DNA from: Acanthococcus lagerstroemiae
Taxonomy: Eukaryota > Arthropoda > Insecta > Hemiptera > Eriococcidae
Reading direction: 5' to 3'
Assembly (NCBI GenBank): GCA_031841125.1
Contig: CM063109.1
Location: 69,384,914-69,448,913 of the forward strand
Length of the DNA stretch: 64,000 nucleotides
The position numbers and the translations under genes were made by a program. Under the pieces are notes generated by a model, which was not told the DNA's origin, did no database searches, and saw nothing but the letters and a program-made list of their open reading frames with translations. Positions 1-12,400 of this stretch are shown here, piece by piece. Positions within the stretch are counted from its first letter, which is position 1. Each line of letters opens with the position of its first letter.

Positions 1-1246
1 CTTCAAAGAGACGGAATAGCTAACCAGCGAAATAATGAGAATAGAAACTTCGGGAATATTCAATAAGAACATTAATAAAACCAATAAGAACTTGACAACA
101 AATAATTTTACATACAGAGATAACTCACACTCGTACTGAATTTTTGAATGCTGAGAAACTAATCTGAATGAAATTCTACTTCACCTCAGCTCACGTCATA
201 CTTGGTTGCAATCAAAATTAATTGGGCTATCCATTCACATTCGCACCGTTCTTTTCGGTGTGATGCAGAAAACTGAGAAGAATTTAGACAATGACTGTTT
301 TAAGATTTAGTTATCAATAAATCTATTCGAACTAAACCAACTTTGGAGCTACGACTACGAAAGTCAATTTACCTTCGAAAAATGTCTACATGTTCGTCGG
401 GGCTGGAATACTCTGAATCAAAAATCGATTACATTAACACTTTGAAAAAGGAAACTTTAATTCCATTTAAATGCTAATACTCGAAGAACTGAGGATGAGA
501 TAAAATTACGTTCTATTTTTGGATATCAGATATTTATACAACAAAGGATACCGGAGAATACGCGTTAAGTGCTACATTAATTGTGAAAATAGAATAAAAG
601 CTCGATTGTAATTAAAACGAGAGTTGAAACGGTTTTAGCATGCAATGTTAATAACATTATAACGAAAAGGGGGATAAAAATATTAATTAATAACGTGGTT
701 ACGAAAACGCGTCCATATTTAGGACAAATTTATTTGCAGTTCAAAGCCAAGGCAACATAAACCTACCGATCCGATTTCTACCACTTCTATTCACGAAAAT
801 TTTACATAAAGTAGTTCTCTTAGACTAAATGGAAATAAAATATCGAACAATAATTACAATAGCATTATTTTTCGAACATTAATAGAATTGTAATATTGCA
901 ATAGCAATATTTCACGACACCTTAATCATTAACTACGACGTACTTAAATGTACTTTAATTAATAAATTTTAGAACTGCCAGAACAAGATAAAGCAAAACT
1001 GGAAAACAGCTGTTTACTTAGAACTTACTTGGCAGAAAGCAGAAATGGATTCCAAACAAAATTCTCCATCCAGCTATCCAGCACACAGCGACAGCACAAC
1101 AACAGCCAAGCAGTGAAGCAGCCAAGAGCCAACACACCAATAGCATTAATTATTGACAACATGAAAATTGAAAAGACCTTAACGTGTGTTCTAACAACAT
1201 GAAGCTAAGGTCCTTTCTTACTTTTAGTTTCTGGACAAAGACGTAT
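1..1246. other. AT-rich 3' flank of Pep, no gene seen
   Basis: No open frame of convincing length or composition, no splice-linked exons and no obvious repeat were found. It lies downstream of the Pep stop codon, and I could not place the Pep polyadenylation site. Confidence 0.5.
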
Positions 1247-1250
1247 CCAA

Positions 1251-1806
1251 TTTGGACGCTGTTAAGCCTTAAGCGTAAGGGAACCAACCAACGTTTTGGG
1301 GAGTCATCTGTCAAAAGAGCCCTTGTCAGCAATAATGATTTTGAAAAAAACAACTTCAAAGTTTTCAGGCTGAAATACTCCTTTGACGAGGGAAGGTTAC
1401 GATTACGAAGTGCCAATCACCGATCAAAGCGACTCTGGTGACATTTTATAGTACTCTATTTACTAACACAAAAAATGGACAAACAAGGGACAAACGGACG
1501 TGGCCTGACAGGAACAAGGACGAAAAAGACCTCCCTTTTCTCCGAAAAGTCGGTAAATGTAAATTTTACAGGAGAGCGGATAAACAAAATTGATAACGTT
1601 TTCACGTTACGGAGACACTCAACTTTGAAGACTTACAGCCGTTCGGGAAAATTTTCTAGAACTTTTTCGACAATACCACGCGAAAGAGCGACCAAAAATT
1701 AGTCAAAAATAGTTGTTATCACAAATTTTTTTTTTGTGCGCTGAGGTCTCTTTCTTCCTGTCAGGCCACATTTTGCTGGTTGGTTCCCTCACGCTTAACA
1801 GCGTCA
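1251..1806. mobile_element. Outer inverted-repeat element enclosing a MITE
   Basis: A segment at about 1251-1295 (core GGACGCTGTTAAGC, then AAGGGAACCAACCA) recurs as its reverse complement at about 1772-1806. This gives inverted ends about 500 bp apart. A second MITE (1500-1769) sits between them, so the structure looks nested. The GACGCTGTTAAGC motif also occurs alone at about 13864. I recognise no transposase. Class unknown; boundaries approximate. Confidence 0.45.
1500..1769. mobile_element. MITE, family 1, copy A
   Basis: The element begins GTGGCCTGACAGG and ends with its exact reverse complement CCTGTCAGGCCAC, a 13 bp perfect terminal inverted repeat. At 270 bp it is far too short to encode a transposase. 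The interior matches the element at 12272-12530 in the opposite orientation, including stretches like GAGCGGATAAACAAAATTGA and CGCGAAAGAGCG. The open frames here are present in both copies and are repeat sequence, not genes. Confidence 0.7.
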
Positions 1807-1868
1807 GATTGTTATTTGCATTCAGTAGTAGTTGTAAAGAGACCCCGACTTGTACGACTTTTTCACTC

Positions 1869-1955
1869 GTGGAGTGTATGGCGCCGTGGTATGGCGATGC
1901 ACGCATGCCACATTAGCTCCCCAGGTCCCGGAAACTAACCTTCCGAGTACTGCAA
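1869..1955. repeat. Dispersed repeat, copy 1 (partner at 33.79 kb)
   Basis: Shares GGAG.GTAT, GCGATGCACGCATGCCA, a CTGG/CAGG-CCC...GAAACT stretch and TTCGAGTA/TTCCGAGTA in the same order with 33791-33880. Probably a short interspersed element. The tail resembles the reverse complement of the SINE tail seen elsewhere in the window, so it may be a related SINE. Confidence 0.45.
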
Positions 1956-1960
1956 CAGTG

Positions 1961-3048
1961 ACCAGAGGAACGCACTGAGGCTGACCCGAGCCCTCTTTTC
2001 GCCTGTCCGCTTCGGATTCGCTGTGTCCTGCCAGGATCATAACGGAACACTACTGACAGAGGCAACGCTCACCCAGCATTAACCTGGAATCCGCGTGCAC
2101 TACAGCCGAATGCGCGATACGATTTGAACATTCTAGAAAATCGTTCTACTGAGCCACCACTTTTCCAATTAAATTCAACTGTTCAGTATTTAGGTGGAAG
2201 GCTTCCCCATCACCCTCCAGTACACCCCCGAGTTCGACGAGGTCATCTCACATCTTCCAGGGTTTCCGAAACGGTTCAAGGTTTTGTCAGGCGAGAAAAT
2301 TTTGAAAATTATTAATTTTCATCATGTCTAACAACACAGATAATCATATTCGAAAAAGAGAACGGAAATTTCGAAACTGAACACTGCATTTGAAATAAAA
2401 TGTATTTCCTTAATTTCGCAACAACAACAATAATAGAAGAACGTTCGGGAAATATAATTTAATAGGATAAAATCAGAAGTATAAAATATTTTTGATCAAG
2501 AGTCAGCTTTGTAGTGATAACATTTGCATGATAAACTTTTCCGAAGACCGTAATTATTTTCAATAGTACTTACTCATCAACTTGAATAAGGCGAAACAAA
2601 TAAGCTATCTAAAATTGAGGCATCACTAAAGTGGAGCATGAATGTTATTTCAAGACAGTTTTAGAACAATAATTGCATTAAAAAAAGAAAAAAAAAAGAA
2701 GCAAAAGCAAAGAAGTGGATTACCACTCGAAAATTGCAACTCTTTACACTATGCAACTGTCAGAACTGATGGGCTCCGCTATGACGACTGAAAGCGGAAT
2801 TCAAACTTTTAAAAAAAATAATATACAGGAAAGTTCGACATAAATTACTGACAAAGGACATTTACTGATACAAGAAAAATTGAACTAATCAAATGGAAAA
2901 ATATTACGCAAACCTTACTATGATAAAGCGGTGTAATACGGATATAATCAATATAAAAATATCAATACGTGAAACTTCTTCAATTCTCTTACATATACAA
3001 CGTAGATACGTTCCCATCGGAAACGAACCCATTTAGAACTCAAAAGAT
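1961..3048. other. 3' flank of Pep, likely including its 3' UTR
   Basis: No gene seen. The stretch immediately beyond the Pep stop (below 3049) should contain the 3' UTR. I could not identify a confident minus-strand AATAAA signal close to the stop. Confidence 0.4.
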
Positions 3049-3447
3049 TTAGTGACGACGGCCTCTACGAGCTCTCGGACCGCGAGGAGCAGGTGATCTT
3101 ATATTTTTCTTCTCCTCGGCATTCGGCGTTGTAGCTACAGGTTCCACTTCTTTTACCGGATTCAGATTTGTTGCAGCCGGCGGAGGAGTTTCAGTAGCCG
3201 AAGGAGGCTTCGCAGAAACATCATCAATCACTACTTTCGGTTCACCAGCCGCTGTATTTGTTTTGCATACATCCGATTCCTGTTCTTTTTCATTTTCGCT
3301 TTCCGGATCTTCAGGATCATACTTTTCCGCTCCTGATGATTTAGTGCCGGGTTCCTCTTTCGGCTGTAACGAACCATCGAGCTCGCCATTCAATTCCGTA
3401 GTCGAGTTATCAACTTTCCGACGCTTATTCACACCAGAGTCGGCGGC
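3049..3447 (-). CDS. Pep: Pep coding exon 12 (C-terminus and stop)
   Basis: Starts AADSGVNKRRKVDN after a CCCACAG acceptor. It is acidic (YDPEDPESENEKEQES) and Pro-rich, and ends RGPRARRGRRH before TAA at 3051-3049. Confidence 0.92.
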   Translation of the reverse strand, partial: AADSGVNKRRKVDNSTTELNGELDGSLQPKEEPGTKSSGAEKYDPEDPESENEKEQESDVCKTNTAAGEPKVVIDDVSAKPPSATETPPPAATNLNPVKEVEPVATTPNAEEKKNIRSPAPRGPRARRGRRH

Positions 3448-6400
3448 CTGTGGGAGAAAATTGTGACACATATAAGATATTGAAACAAATAGTTCTGTTT
3501 TTCTCTATGGAACGGAAAATATGTTTGTAAGTGTCACCAAATTGGGTCAATTCGGTGCAGAAATCGCATTTTCCCCTCCGTTCTAGCATGGTAGGCAACG
3601 CGGTAGAATGAAGTTCCATGTTATGACAGTCTTCGAGGAGTACAGAGTCTCAAATGAACACTGCTATAGTACCGTTCAAGAAAACACTAACCTGATCTGT
3701 ATCGGTAGCTTTTTCTTCATTTTCCTCCAACTTGGATTCGTTCAGACGTCTCTTACGAACAATTTTATTCTACAACAAGCCAACACATCCTTATTAGAAG
3801 AAAAATCTATCGTTACACGAGCGTAACGTAAATACTGATAGAAATTTATGAACATAATGCGAATATTCATCATCTTTATCAACACATTAGAATAGACCTT
3901 ACCTGCGCCTTCAATATCTTTATTATGTTGTTGTAATGAATTACAGTTTGGCAATGAATTTTGTTGTCTTCCTGCGATAACATGAATCTATTGCAAGCCC
4001 GGCATAAGTAACCACTCTTATCAACGACGAAGTTTTCACCTGGACAATAATGCATCATAAGCTATGATCATAGGTTGAAAGAATGATGTACAAATGAAAG
4101 ATGGAGCACTCACCAACAGGAATACCGGGACTGTATTTCGGCAGCTTTTTCGTCTCCTCATCCTCCTCAGCCTTCTCTTCTTTATCCTCATCCTTTGCAT
4201 TTTCATCAGCTTCTTTTGGACCAAGATCTGGCTTCTCGTCTTTCAGCTCATCCAACGATTCCCGTTTGCCAGTAACTTTCATGTCTATGTTTTCCAAATC
4301 AACTGAAAAAAGTCATTTTTAGAATTAGGGATGGAATTTTATATTCGGCGCATAAGAAAGGGAAGTAATGATACGACGCTCACATTCATCATTGATGTCT
4401 TCGATGAAATCGATTATATCGAATTCAGCGTTCTCCAAGTCAGGGCGAAGTTCCTTTCGAATTTCCGCCAATCTCTGTAACCACCGTAAGAAATTAAGAA
4501 TATCGAAGCAGAAAGGAATTCGAAGGGAATTATGCTAAACATTCACCTTCAAATGAGCGGGCGTCAACTTATGGTCGTCCCATTCCAATCTAGTGTAGAA
4601 CTCTTTCGAGCAGATGTTACACTTCGGATGCAGGAATTTCTTCAAACGCTGCGCACAGAATAAGAGCATGAATAACAACCGTACGGTTATGAACAAGATT
4701 TTCCAAATTTACATTCAAAAAAAGCGATTACTTGATGCCTTTCATTCTTCCTATGCGCTGGCAGCATACCGAGGAAACTCAAATTGCACATTGTGCAGAA
4801 ATCACGCTGTTGCATCTTTACGTTGCTTTTGCCTTTGCGCTGAGCTCTCTGTATATCGTTCTCGCGCTGCTGCTCCATCACACGCATCTCATGACGCAGC
4901 AGTTCTACCTTCAACTTGTAACTACGGTCCAACTCCTCAACCATCATCTTGTGCGGTCTACCTTCCAAGTGTTTCTCAAACGACTGAAACAATTATGAAA
5001 ATTATTTTACTTCACTTCAATTACACGCTCCAACAGACTAAGGTTCAGATTAATCAAAACTCACCGTATCATCCCACATATGTTTGCGGCAGATGTGGCA
5101 GAATAGCAACGCTGCGGGTATCTCGCTGTAACTCACCTTCACCTACGATATACAAATCGACATTTCAATATCGAGAATAACCGGAGCAAAACTGATACGA
5201 ACACCGTTGATGTTAACTTACCTCATCGGCAGCCGGCTGTTTCTTTTCCTCAGCCTTCGTGCTTTCATCATTCTGAAGTTCGTTTTCAGGCTTCGCATTC
5301 GTATCTCCGGGTTTCTCGCTGCAAACGAAGGAAGAACTACATTAAAAAATGATGATTAGTAGGGCGAGGGGGTATCCTGAGATCGTCCGACCTTGGGACG
5401 ATTGAGACACGATAGGAAATTTCGAGTAGCATAGAAATGACTCGTATTTCATGCAATATGAAATACTTCAAAGCAGAACGTAATGTCACCGAACAAATAA
5501 TCAATGACAACCGAGCAACGTCGTAATGCTCAAATACTATCATCTGAAAGTTCAGTATGAAGACTCTTCAATTTAGCTGCAATACTCGATGGCCTAAGAG
5601 TTACTTCTCCTTTAAACATCGAGGGTGGGGTAGAATGAAGCAAGTAACTACATTAATAGAAACGAAAGTCTTTAAAACCGTTGCCAGAAACGCTCTGGGG
5701 AGCTCTTTAACCAATAAATCGTAGAAGAAATCGGAAACGTAAATGAAAAAGTATGATCAACGATACGGAAAGGAGTGAATACAAAATACGGTAGAAGATA
5801 CATGAAATGGTTTAGAAACCACCAGCAAATGGTACTCTGAATCAGGCCGGAAAATCAAGATTGGTGCTTACCTCAAGGATTGATCTACATCCATACTTTC
5901 GGGTTTGACTTCTTCCTTTTTTGCGACATCCTTTTTCTCCGCGTTTTTCTGCACATTGGATTTCTTACTAGCCTGATCAGACTTTTTGAAATTCTTGCGA
6001 TCGTTTCCGAAACGTTTATTCTGAATCCGGGGTAAGGATCGTAATGTGAATTGGTTCAATTGGTAAACAGAAAAAAAGTGCAAAATACGGAGCATGAGCC
6101 ATAATCAGTGCGACTGATACTAAGATAATATTCTTAATCCGCCGGGGTTATCCAAAAAACCAGAAACTCGTCATTTCTCGGTTCTCAGTAACCGACCGAG
6201 GAAAATAAAATGCGGGTATTAGCTAACAAATACACAACAATGCGATGATAGCGATTCCGGCGGACAATCTGTAGACGTCCAGCGATAATCTGTCGCTTGG
6301 AAGAATTGAAACTCGTCGGGAACATTTAGTTTCGAGTTCTTTCGATGAACAACGTATCGAAATAAGTTGTACATCATTACAGAAGTGACGATGGAACGCA

Positions 6401-9400
6401 CAACAATATATGATTTTAAAAAAAATTAATATCTCAACGGCGAAACAGAGTTTCACAGAGCACCAACTCATTCGAAAAACTTTTCCAGAGACGAGTTTCA
6501 GAAATAATTCTCAAAAATATCTCTGGAGTTCTGTTATACCTAAATAACAAGTATTAGATCGTTTCAAGCTCCAATGGGAAGCCATCGAATAACTGAAATA
6601 ATTTATAGGATAAAAGGTTATCCTCTAGAGCAAAGAATGCGTAAACAAACTGAACATAAATTATTTAAACAAGATATAAGGATGAGCTGGAGTTCGCCAA
6701 AGTATTCAACTTGAGAAAGATGACTACCTCGTTTCGTTCAGCGAACTAATAATTTTCCGAATAATTGTGAAACACAAATCATTCTGGTAATTGTAGTTTG
6801 TTAGCATGCCCAAACAGAACTATTCATGAATTTAAAAAAAAAATACGCCGAGTAAATGATTTTTACACGATAAATTAAACGCAACATCTCAAGTAAAAAA
6901 TTTCAGAGTCCTGAAGAAGCCTTTTGGAAGACGTTCAAAGTTCCAAATACAACTGAAGTAACCGACTCGAATAAAATGCTGTTCACGTTAAAAGAAGCAC
7001 TGATGACTTGAACGCAACGATGTCCCAACAGTGAGATAATACGAAAATGTAATTCATGTTTTCTTTTATAAAATTAAAAACGATTCAGTGCTAATGGCAG
7101 ACTAGAGGTAAACATTCCGATTTAATTACCCTGCCATTCTCAAATCGTACATGAACACTCAAATGCGACAGAAATACTGCCTCTTGCAGGAAGCATGGGT
7201 ACTTTCACTCTAAATTCAAAAATTTTCAACTTGAAAACGTTACTAATGCTACGAAAGAATCGCAGGTAAATCGTCATCCTCTTCTCATACACTCATTTTA
7301 GGTGTGAAGACACCAGCGTATGACTAAGCATGAAGAGGTCTCAGTAATATGTAGTTCCAAGTACTGTGACGACAGATTACGCTGAACGACTATGATAACT
7401 TACAATGTAAAACAATACCTGCGTACATAAACAGTGGATGAGTAATTGATGGCTATTTAAAAAAATAGACATGGGGTGGAAAATGGTCACAGGATAATAG
7501 TGATTTCGTCTGGTGAGACGTATCTTCGAAATGTAATCGAAACATTAGCGAGTATTTCACATCAAATAAAGACAGCAAGGAATGCGCGATGTCGATCAAT
7601 CACTTGCACCTTATTTCCACGATCGATCTGAACCTGAAAGAGAAGAGTGTAAATCGGAAATGTTGGTACCTTGAAATCCCCTTTCTTGAAGTCGTCACGT
7701 TTTCCCAATTTGCCCCCCGCATTCTGACGTCCAAAGCCACCGCCGAAACGATCACGATTGAATCCGGAGGAAGATCCACCGCCGTACGATGAAGACGATG
7801 AATTCATCGCGCCGACCAGACTCAACAAAGGAGGGGGCTGAAATAAAAAGTACATGAAAATGGAGCTTCTAATAAGAAGACAGCACAGTTATTTAAAAAC
7901 GATACGCGCAGATCTATCGAAGTCCGGCATTTACATTCTCAACTGTCATAGTTTCATGTGTTTCTATAACCGATCATTACAAAAATCAATAAAAAAAACT
8001 ATTATTTCTGTACCATGGTTGGGAACGACCGAAACAACAACAGTGTTGCTACAGTAGCTAGACCTGGATTCTGACTAAGATACTGTCGACAGTTTCAATA
8101 TCGATCATCTGTGAACCAGTAATGGCACCTCTACTCGTATGTACTATTGGTGGGGTGTCTGTAACTGAATTTCAAATACCAATGCAAGGAACGCGTCCCT
8201 AGCATTCGTTTCTATTCTAATACAATCAACCACTACAAGGGACGTTTTTCTAGTATTTGTTTCTATTCGAATACAATCAACTTAATATGGTATAGTGGAA
8301 TATGTAAGAGCAGGCATCAGTTTAAATATTCAAGAAAATACGAACATGGTTTGGATTATCATTCGAATTAGTATCTACGAATCATCTCAAGTAATTAGGT
8401 ACAATAATCGAGGTACTGACGCTTCGGAATAAATCGATTTCCAACAGCTGTTTACAGAATGAAAAGCATTATAATCGAGGGGAGCTCATAATCAAAATAG
8501 ACACAGTACGATTAGAACCTAAGAATACGACGTAGAGGCATGTTGCAAACTACTGAAGCTTACTATCAAGATTGAACGCACAATGAATAGGACCAGCAGA
8601 ATAACAAAGAACGACTCACAAAACAAGTTTAAAAAAATTAGAAGTACTCGACCACCAGAATCTTCTGTAACCATAACTCGTGTTTTACTAAAAATTCATT
8701 CAGCAAAACCAAATGAAATACTGTTCTACTTGACCACGGCAGGAAAAATTAATTTACATATTAGTAGCTGACAGCAGATTCAGTCGACTTGAATATTCCA
8801 TTCACAACACGAACATAGATTTAGAGAACACCAGTATTGGCATATCAATCAGCATGCTGTCCTCTGGTTTATGAATTCGAAGATGGGTACATGTACAGGC
8901 ATCAAATCAATATTGTAACAAACTTTCGTATTTTGCTCGACACACAATCGGCAAAACATAGCGAGATTGTTTCACTCTACCACAGTAGGGAACGTCTACT
9001 ATAATACGAATCATATAGTAGGAGCTGTCAGTGGAAAAAATCCAACGTGAACATTCATGACAGGAACACCAGACTCAGAGGGCACCAAGTATCAACAGAT
9101 GAACGAGAACATACATCTTTCGGTTAAAGTTTTTGCAAATATCTAGATCTCCATATCAACTGTAACAATTACTTGTATTTTGCGCAATACAAATTTGGCA
9201 AAACATAGCGAAATTGTTTTACTTTACCACAGTAGGGAACGTCTACTATAATAAGATTCATATAGTAGGAGCTGTCAGTGGCCAAATCCCAACATAAACA
9301 TTCATTACAGAAACATTAGATTCGGATTGTACAAAAATTAGCCAATAAACAAGCACTGTATCTTCTGGTTCATGAATTTGAAAATACATGGGTATTTCAA

Positions 9401-12400
9401 TCAATCGTAGTAATTACTTATATTTTGCTCAACACAAATACGGCAAAAGATGACGAAATTGCCCCACTCTACCACAGTAGGAAACGTCTACTATAAGATT
9501 CATATAGGTCAGTGGAAAAAGCCTAACATAAAAATTAATAATAGGAACACTAGATTCAGACGGCACGGCGGCACCAAGTATCAACAGATGAACAAGTACA
9601 TACATCTTTTGGTAGAAGTAGTTGTACACCTATTGTATCTCCATTAACTGTAACAACTACTTGTATTTTGCTCAATACAAATTCGGCAAAACATAGCGAA
9701 ATTGTTTCACTCTACCACAGTAGGGAACGTCTACTATAATAAGATTCATACAGTAGGAGCTGTCAGTGGAAAAAGCCTAACATGAACAATTATGATAGGA
9801 ACACCAGATTAAGACAGCACCAAGTATCCACAGATGAACCAAGTACACACATCTTTCGGTTTAAGTTTTTGCAAATGTATAGGTATCTCCATATCAACTG
9901 TAACAATTATTTTCTTGTATTTTGCTCAATACAAATTCGGCAAAACATAGCAAAATTGTTTCACTCTACCACAGTAGGGAACGTCTACTATAATACGAAT
10001 CATATAGTAGGAGCTGTCAGTGGAAAAAAACCAACATGAACATTCATGACAGAAACATCAGATTCAGACAGCACCAAGTATCCACAGATGAACAAGTACA
10101 CACATCTTTTGGTTTAAGTTTTGGCAAATGCATAGGTATCTCCATATCAACTGTTAACAATTACTTGTATTTTGCTCAATACAAATTCGGCAAAACATAG
10201 CGAAATTGTTTCACTCTACCACAGTAGGGAACGTCTACTATAATACGAATCATATAGTAGGAGCTGTCAGTGGAAAAAAACCAGCATGAACATTCATGAC
10301 AGAAACACCAGATTCAGACAGCAACAAGTATCAATAGATGAGCAAGGACATCTTTCAGTTGACGTAGTTGTAAACGCATGAGTATCTCCATATCAACTGT
10401 AACAATTACTTGTATTTTGCTCAATACAAATTCGGCAAAACATAGCGAAATTGTTTCACTTTACCACTGTAGGGAACGTCTACTATAATAAGATTCATAT
10501 AGTAGGAGCTGTCAGTGGAAAAAGCCGAACATGAACAATCATGATAGAAACACTCGATTCAGACAACACTAAGTATCAACAGATGAACAAGTACATACAT
10601 CTTTTGGTTGAGGTTTTTGCAAATGTATGGGTATTTCCATCAACTGTAACAACGACTTGTATTTTACTGAGTACAAGTCGTGCACTAAGTGCGTCCTCAC
10701 TGGTTAGCTACGCCCTGGTTACATACTGAACCTTCCAAAGGGCCTCGTTGATGGTAGCACTGACAGTTGATGGTAGCACTGACAGTAGGTGCTACTCGTA
10801 GGGGGTCTGATTGGCCGAATGGATAGCGCGCTGGTCTCGGAATCCGGAGGTCCCGGGTTCAAGTCCACGTAGCAACTCGCTACATTTCTACCTAGGCCGG
10901 TTTTTCGACAAAAGAAGAGAGCTAAGGCAGTCCTAACAACCTCCCCGACGTCTCTGAGGTAATACTCGACAGGGCGGATTCCAGGGCTCGAGTAGAGAGT
11001 GAAATTAGAAAAAAGGTGCCACTCGTAGGGCTCAATGTATGGTACTGGACCACTAACTGATGAAAACAAGAAAGCAGGTAAAAAACTGAGCTGATACGAG
11101 TTTGAAATGTATTCTCAAATTTCAAAAACGTTACAACGGCACCTCTGTGATTTACAAAGAAAAAGTAATACTGATAGTCGATACATCGGTGAGGGGAGTC
11201 ATTAACTGAAAGATGATCGGATCTCGTCAAGATACCTTTAATGAGGGAGTTTAAACTTCTTTCATTGATACCATCACCAACTACTGCAGAAATAGAGGAG
11301 AAATGGATTAATAATTCGTTCAGAGTAAAATTGATTCGAGAATTAGAAAAACTGGAGAACTTATTCAACACAAATACCCTACTATTCCTTACAGAGTAGG
11401 GCTAGTTAATTTTGTATAATAAATCTTGACAACAGAAGGTAACTATCAATAAAAGGCTGCCTTTATGCCAATGTGGTCTTCAACCGGGGTTCACGGTTTC
11501 CCGAGGAGATACAAATTACCTTAATTAAATTATATTTTTGAAAAAATAATAATTTATATATTCAGAAAAAAGTCAGATGAATTTGATGAACGAAATATTT
11601 TTCTAACCACTTACTGACGTCGCAGTTTATATTTACATATTTTCTGAAGTTCTATATTAGGTCCAGAGACATAAAATTTGAAAAATCACTGCTTCAACTA
11701 ACAACCTAATAAAGGGATACCACGGAATACTGAACTCACATACCACATAGGGGGACACCACGAAATGAAAGAAATCCAGAACCACGGGCCTACAGGTACT
11801 CAGCCTTGATAACATGACATGAGTTTACGATCAACAAACGGAAATGAAAATTAATACTAGCGTGATCCCGATTGGACCAAGATAATCTACACGGACATAA
11901 TATTCAATATGCCAATGTCACAATTACTCGTATTTTCTCGATATGAAATCAGTGAAACATGTTGAAATTGTAAATATTACTTTACCACTGCAGGGAACGA
12001 CTACAATATTATAAGTCATATTGTAGAAGCTATCAGTGGAAGAACCAATAAATGATACAACGCTAGCAGCACAATACATTCGGAGCATCAAATTTTCACG
12101 ATGGCAGCTTCCAACACGTGTTGGAAATATTAACGATTCACAATAAAGAATATGAGAATGTTCAATCGATTTGATTTCGTACAATGAAAACAGAAACCAA
12201 AGATCACGGTACGAGACGTGACTTATAAATTTCATAAAACCCAAGATGCTCTACAATAAAAACGAACATACGTGACCTGCCCGGAAGAAAGGGACCTGTG
12301 CGCAAAAATATTATTTTTGTAATAATAATAGTTTTTGACTAATTTTTGGCCACTCTTTCGCGGGGTGTTGTCGAAAAAATTCTAAAAAGTTTTCCCAAAC

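Noticed and set aside
1150..1441. Overlapping open frames on both strands at 1.15-1.44 kb
   Set aside because: They overlap the inverted-repeat element, have no domain and no linked exons.
1475..1702. 75-codon ORF, and its relative at 12339-12578
   Set aside because: Both lie mainly within the two MITE copies; their similarity is explained by the repeat.
4614..5180. 188-codon plus-strand ORF
   Set aside because: Antisense shadow of Pep zinc-finger exons, which join in phase and carry real domains.
10801..10880. A functional tRNA gene
   Set aside because: The A- and B-boxes are present, but there is no complete acceptor stem and the sequence continues into a repeated SINE body with target duplication.
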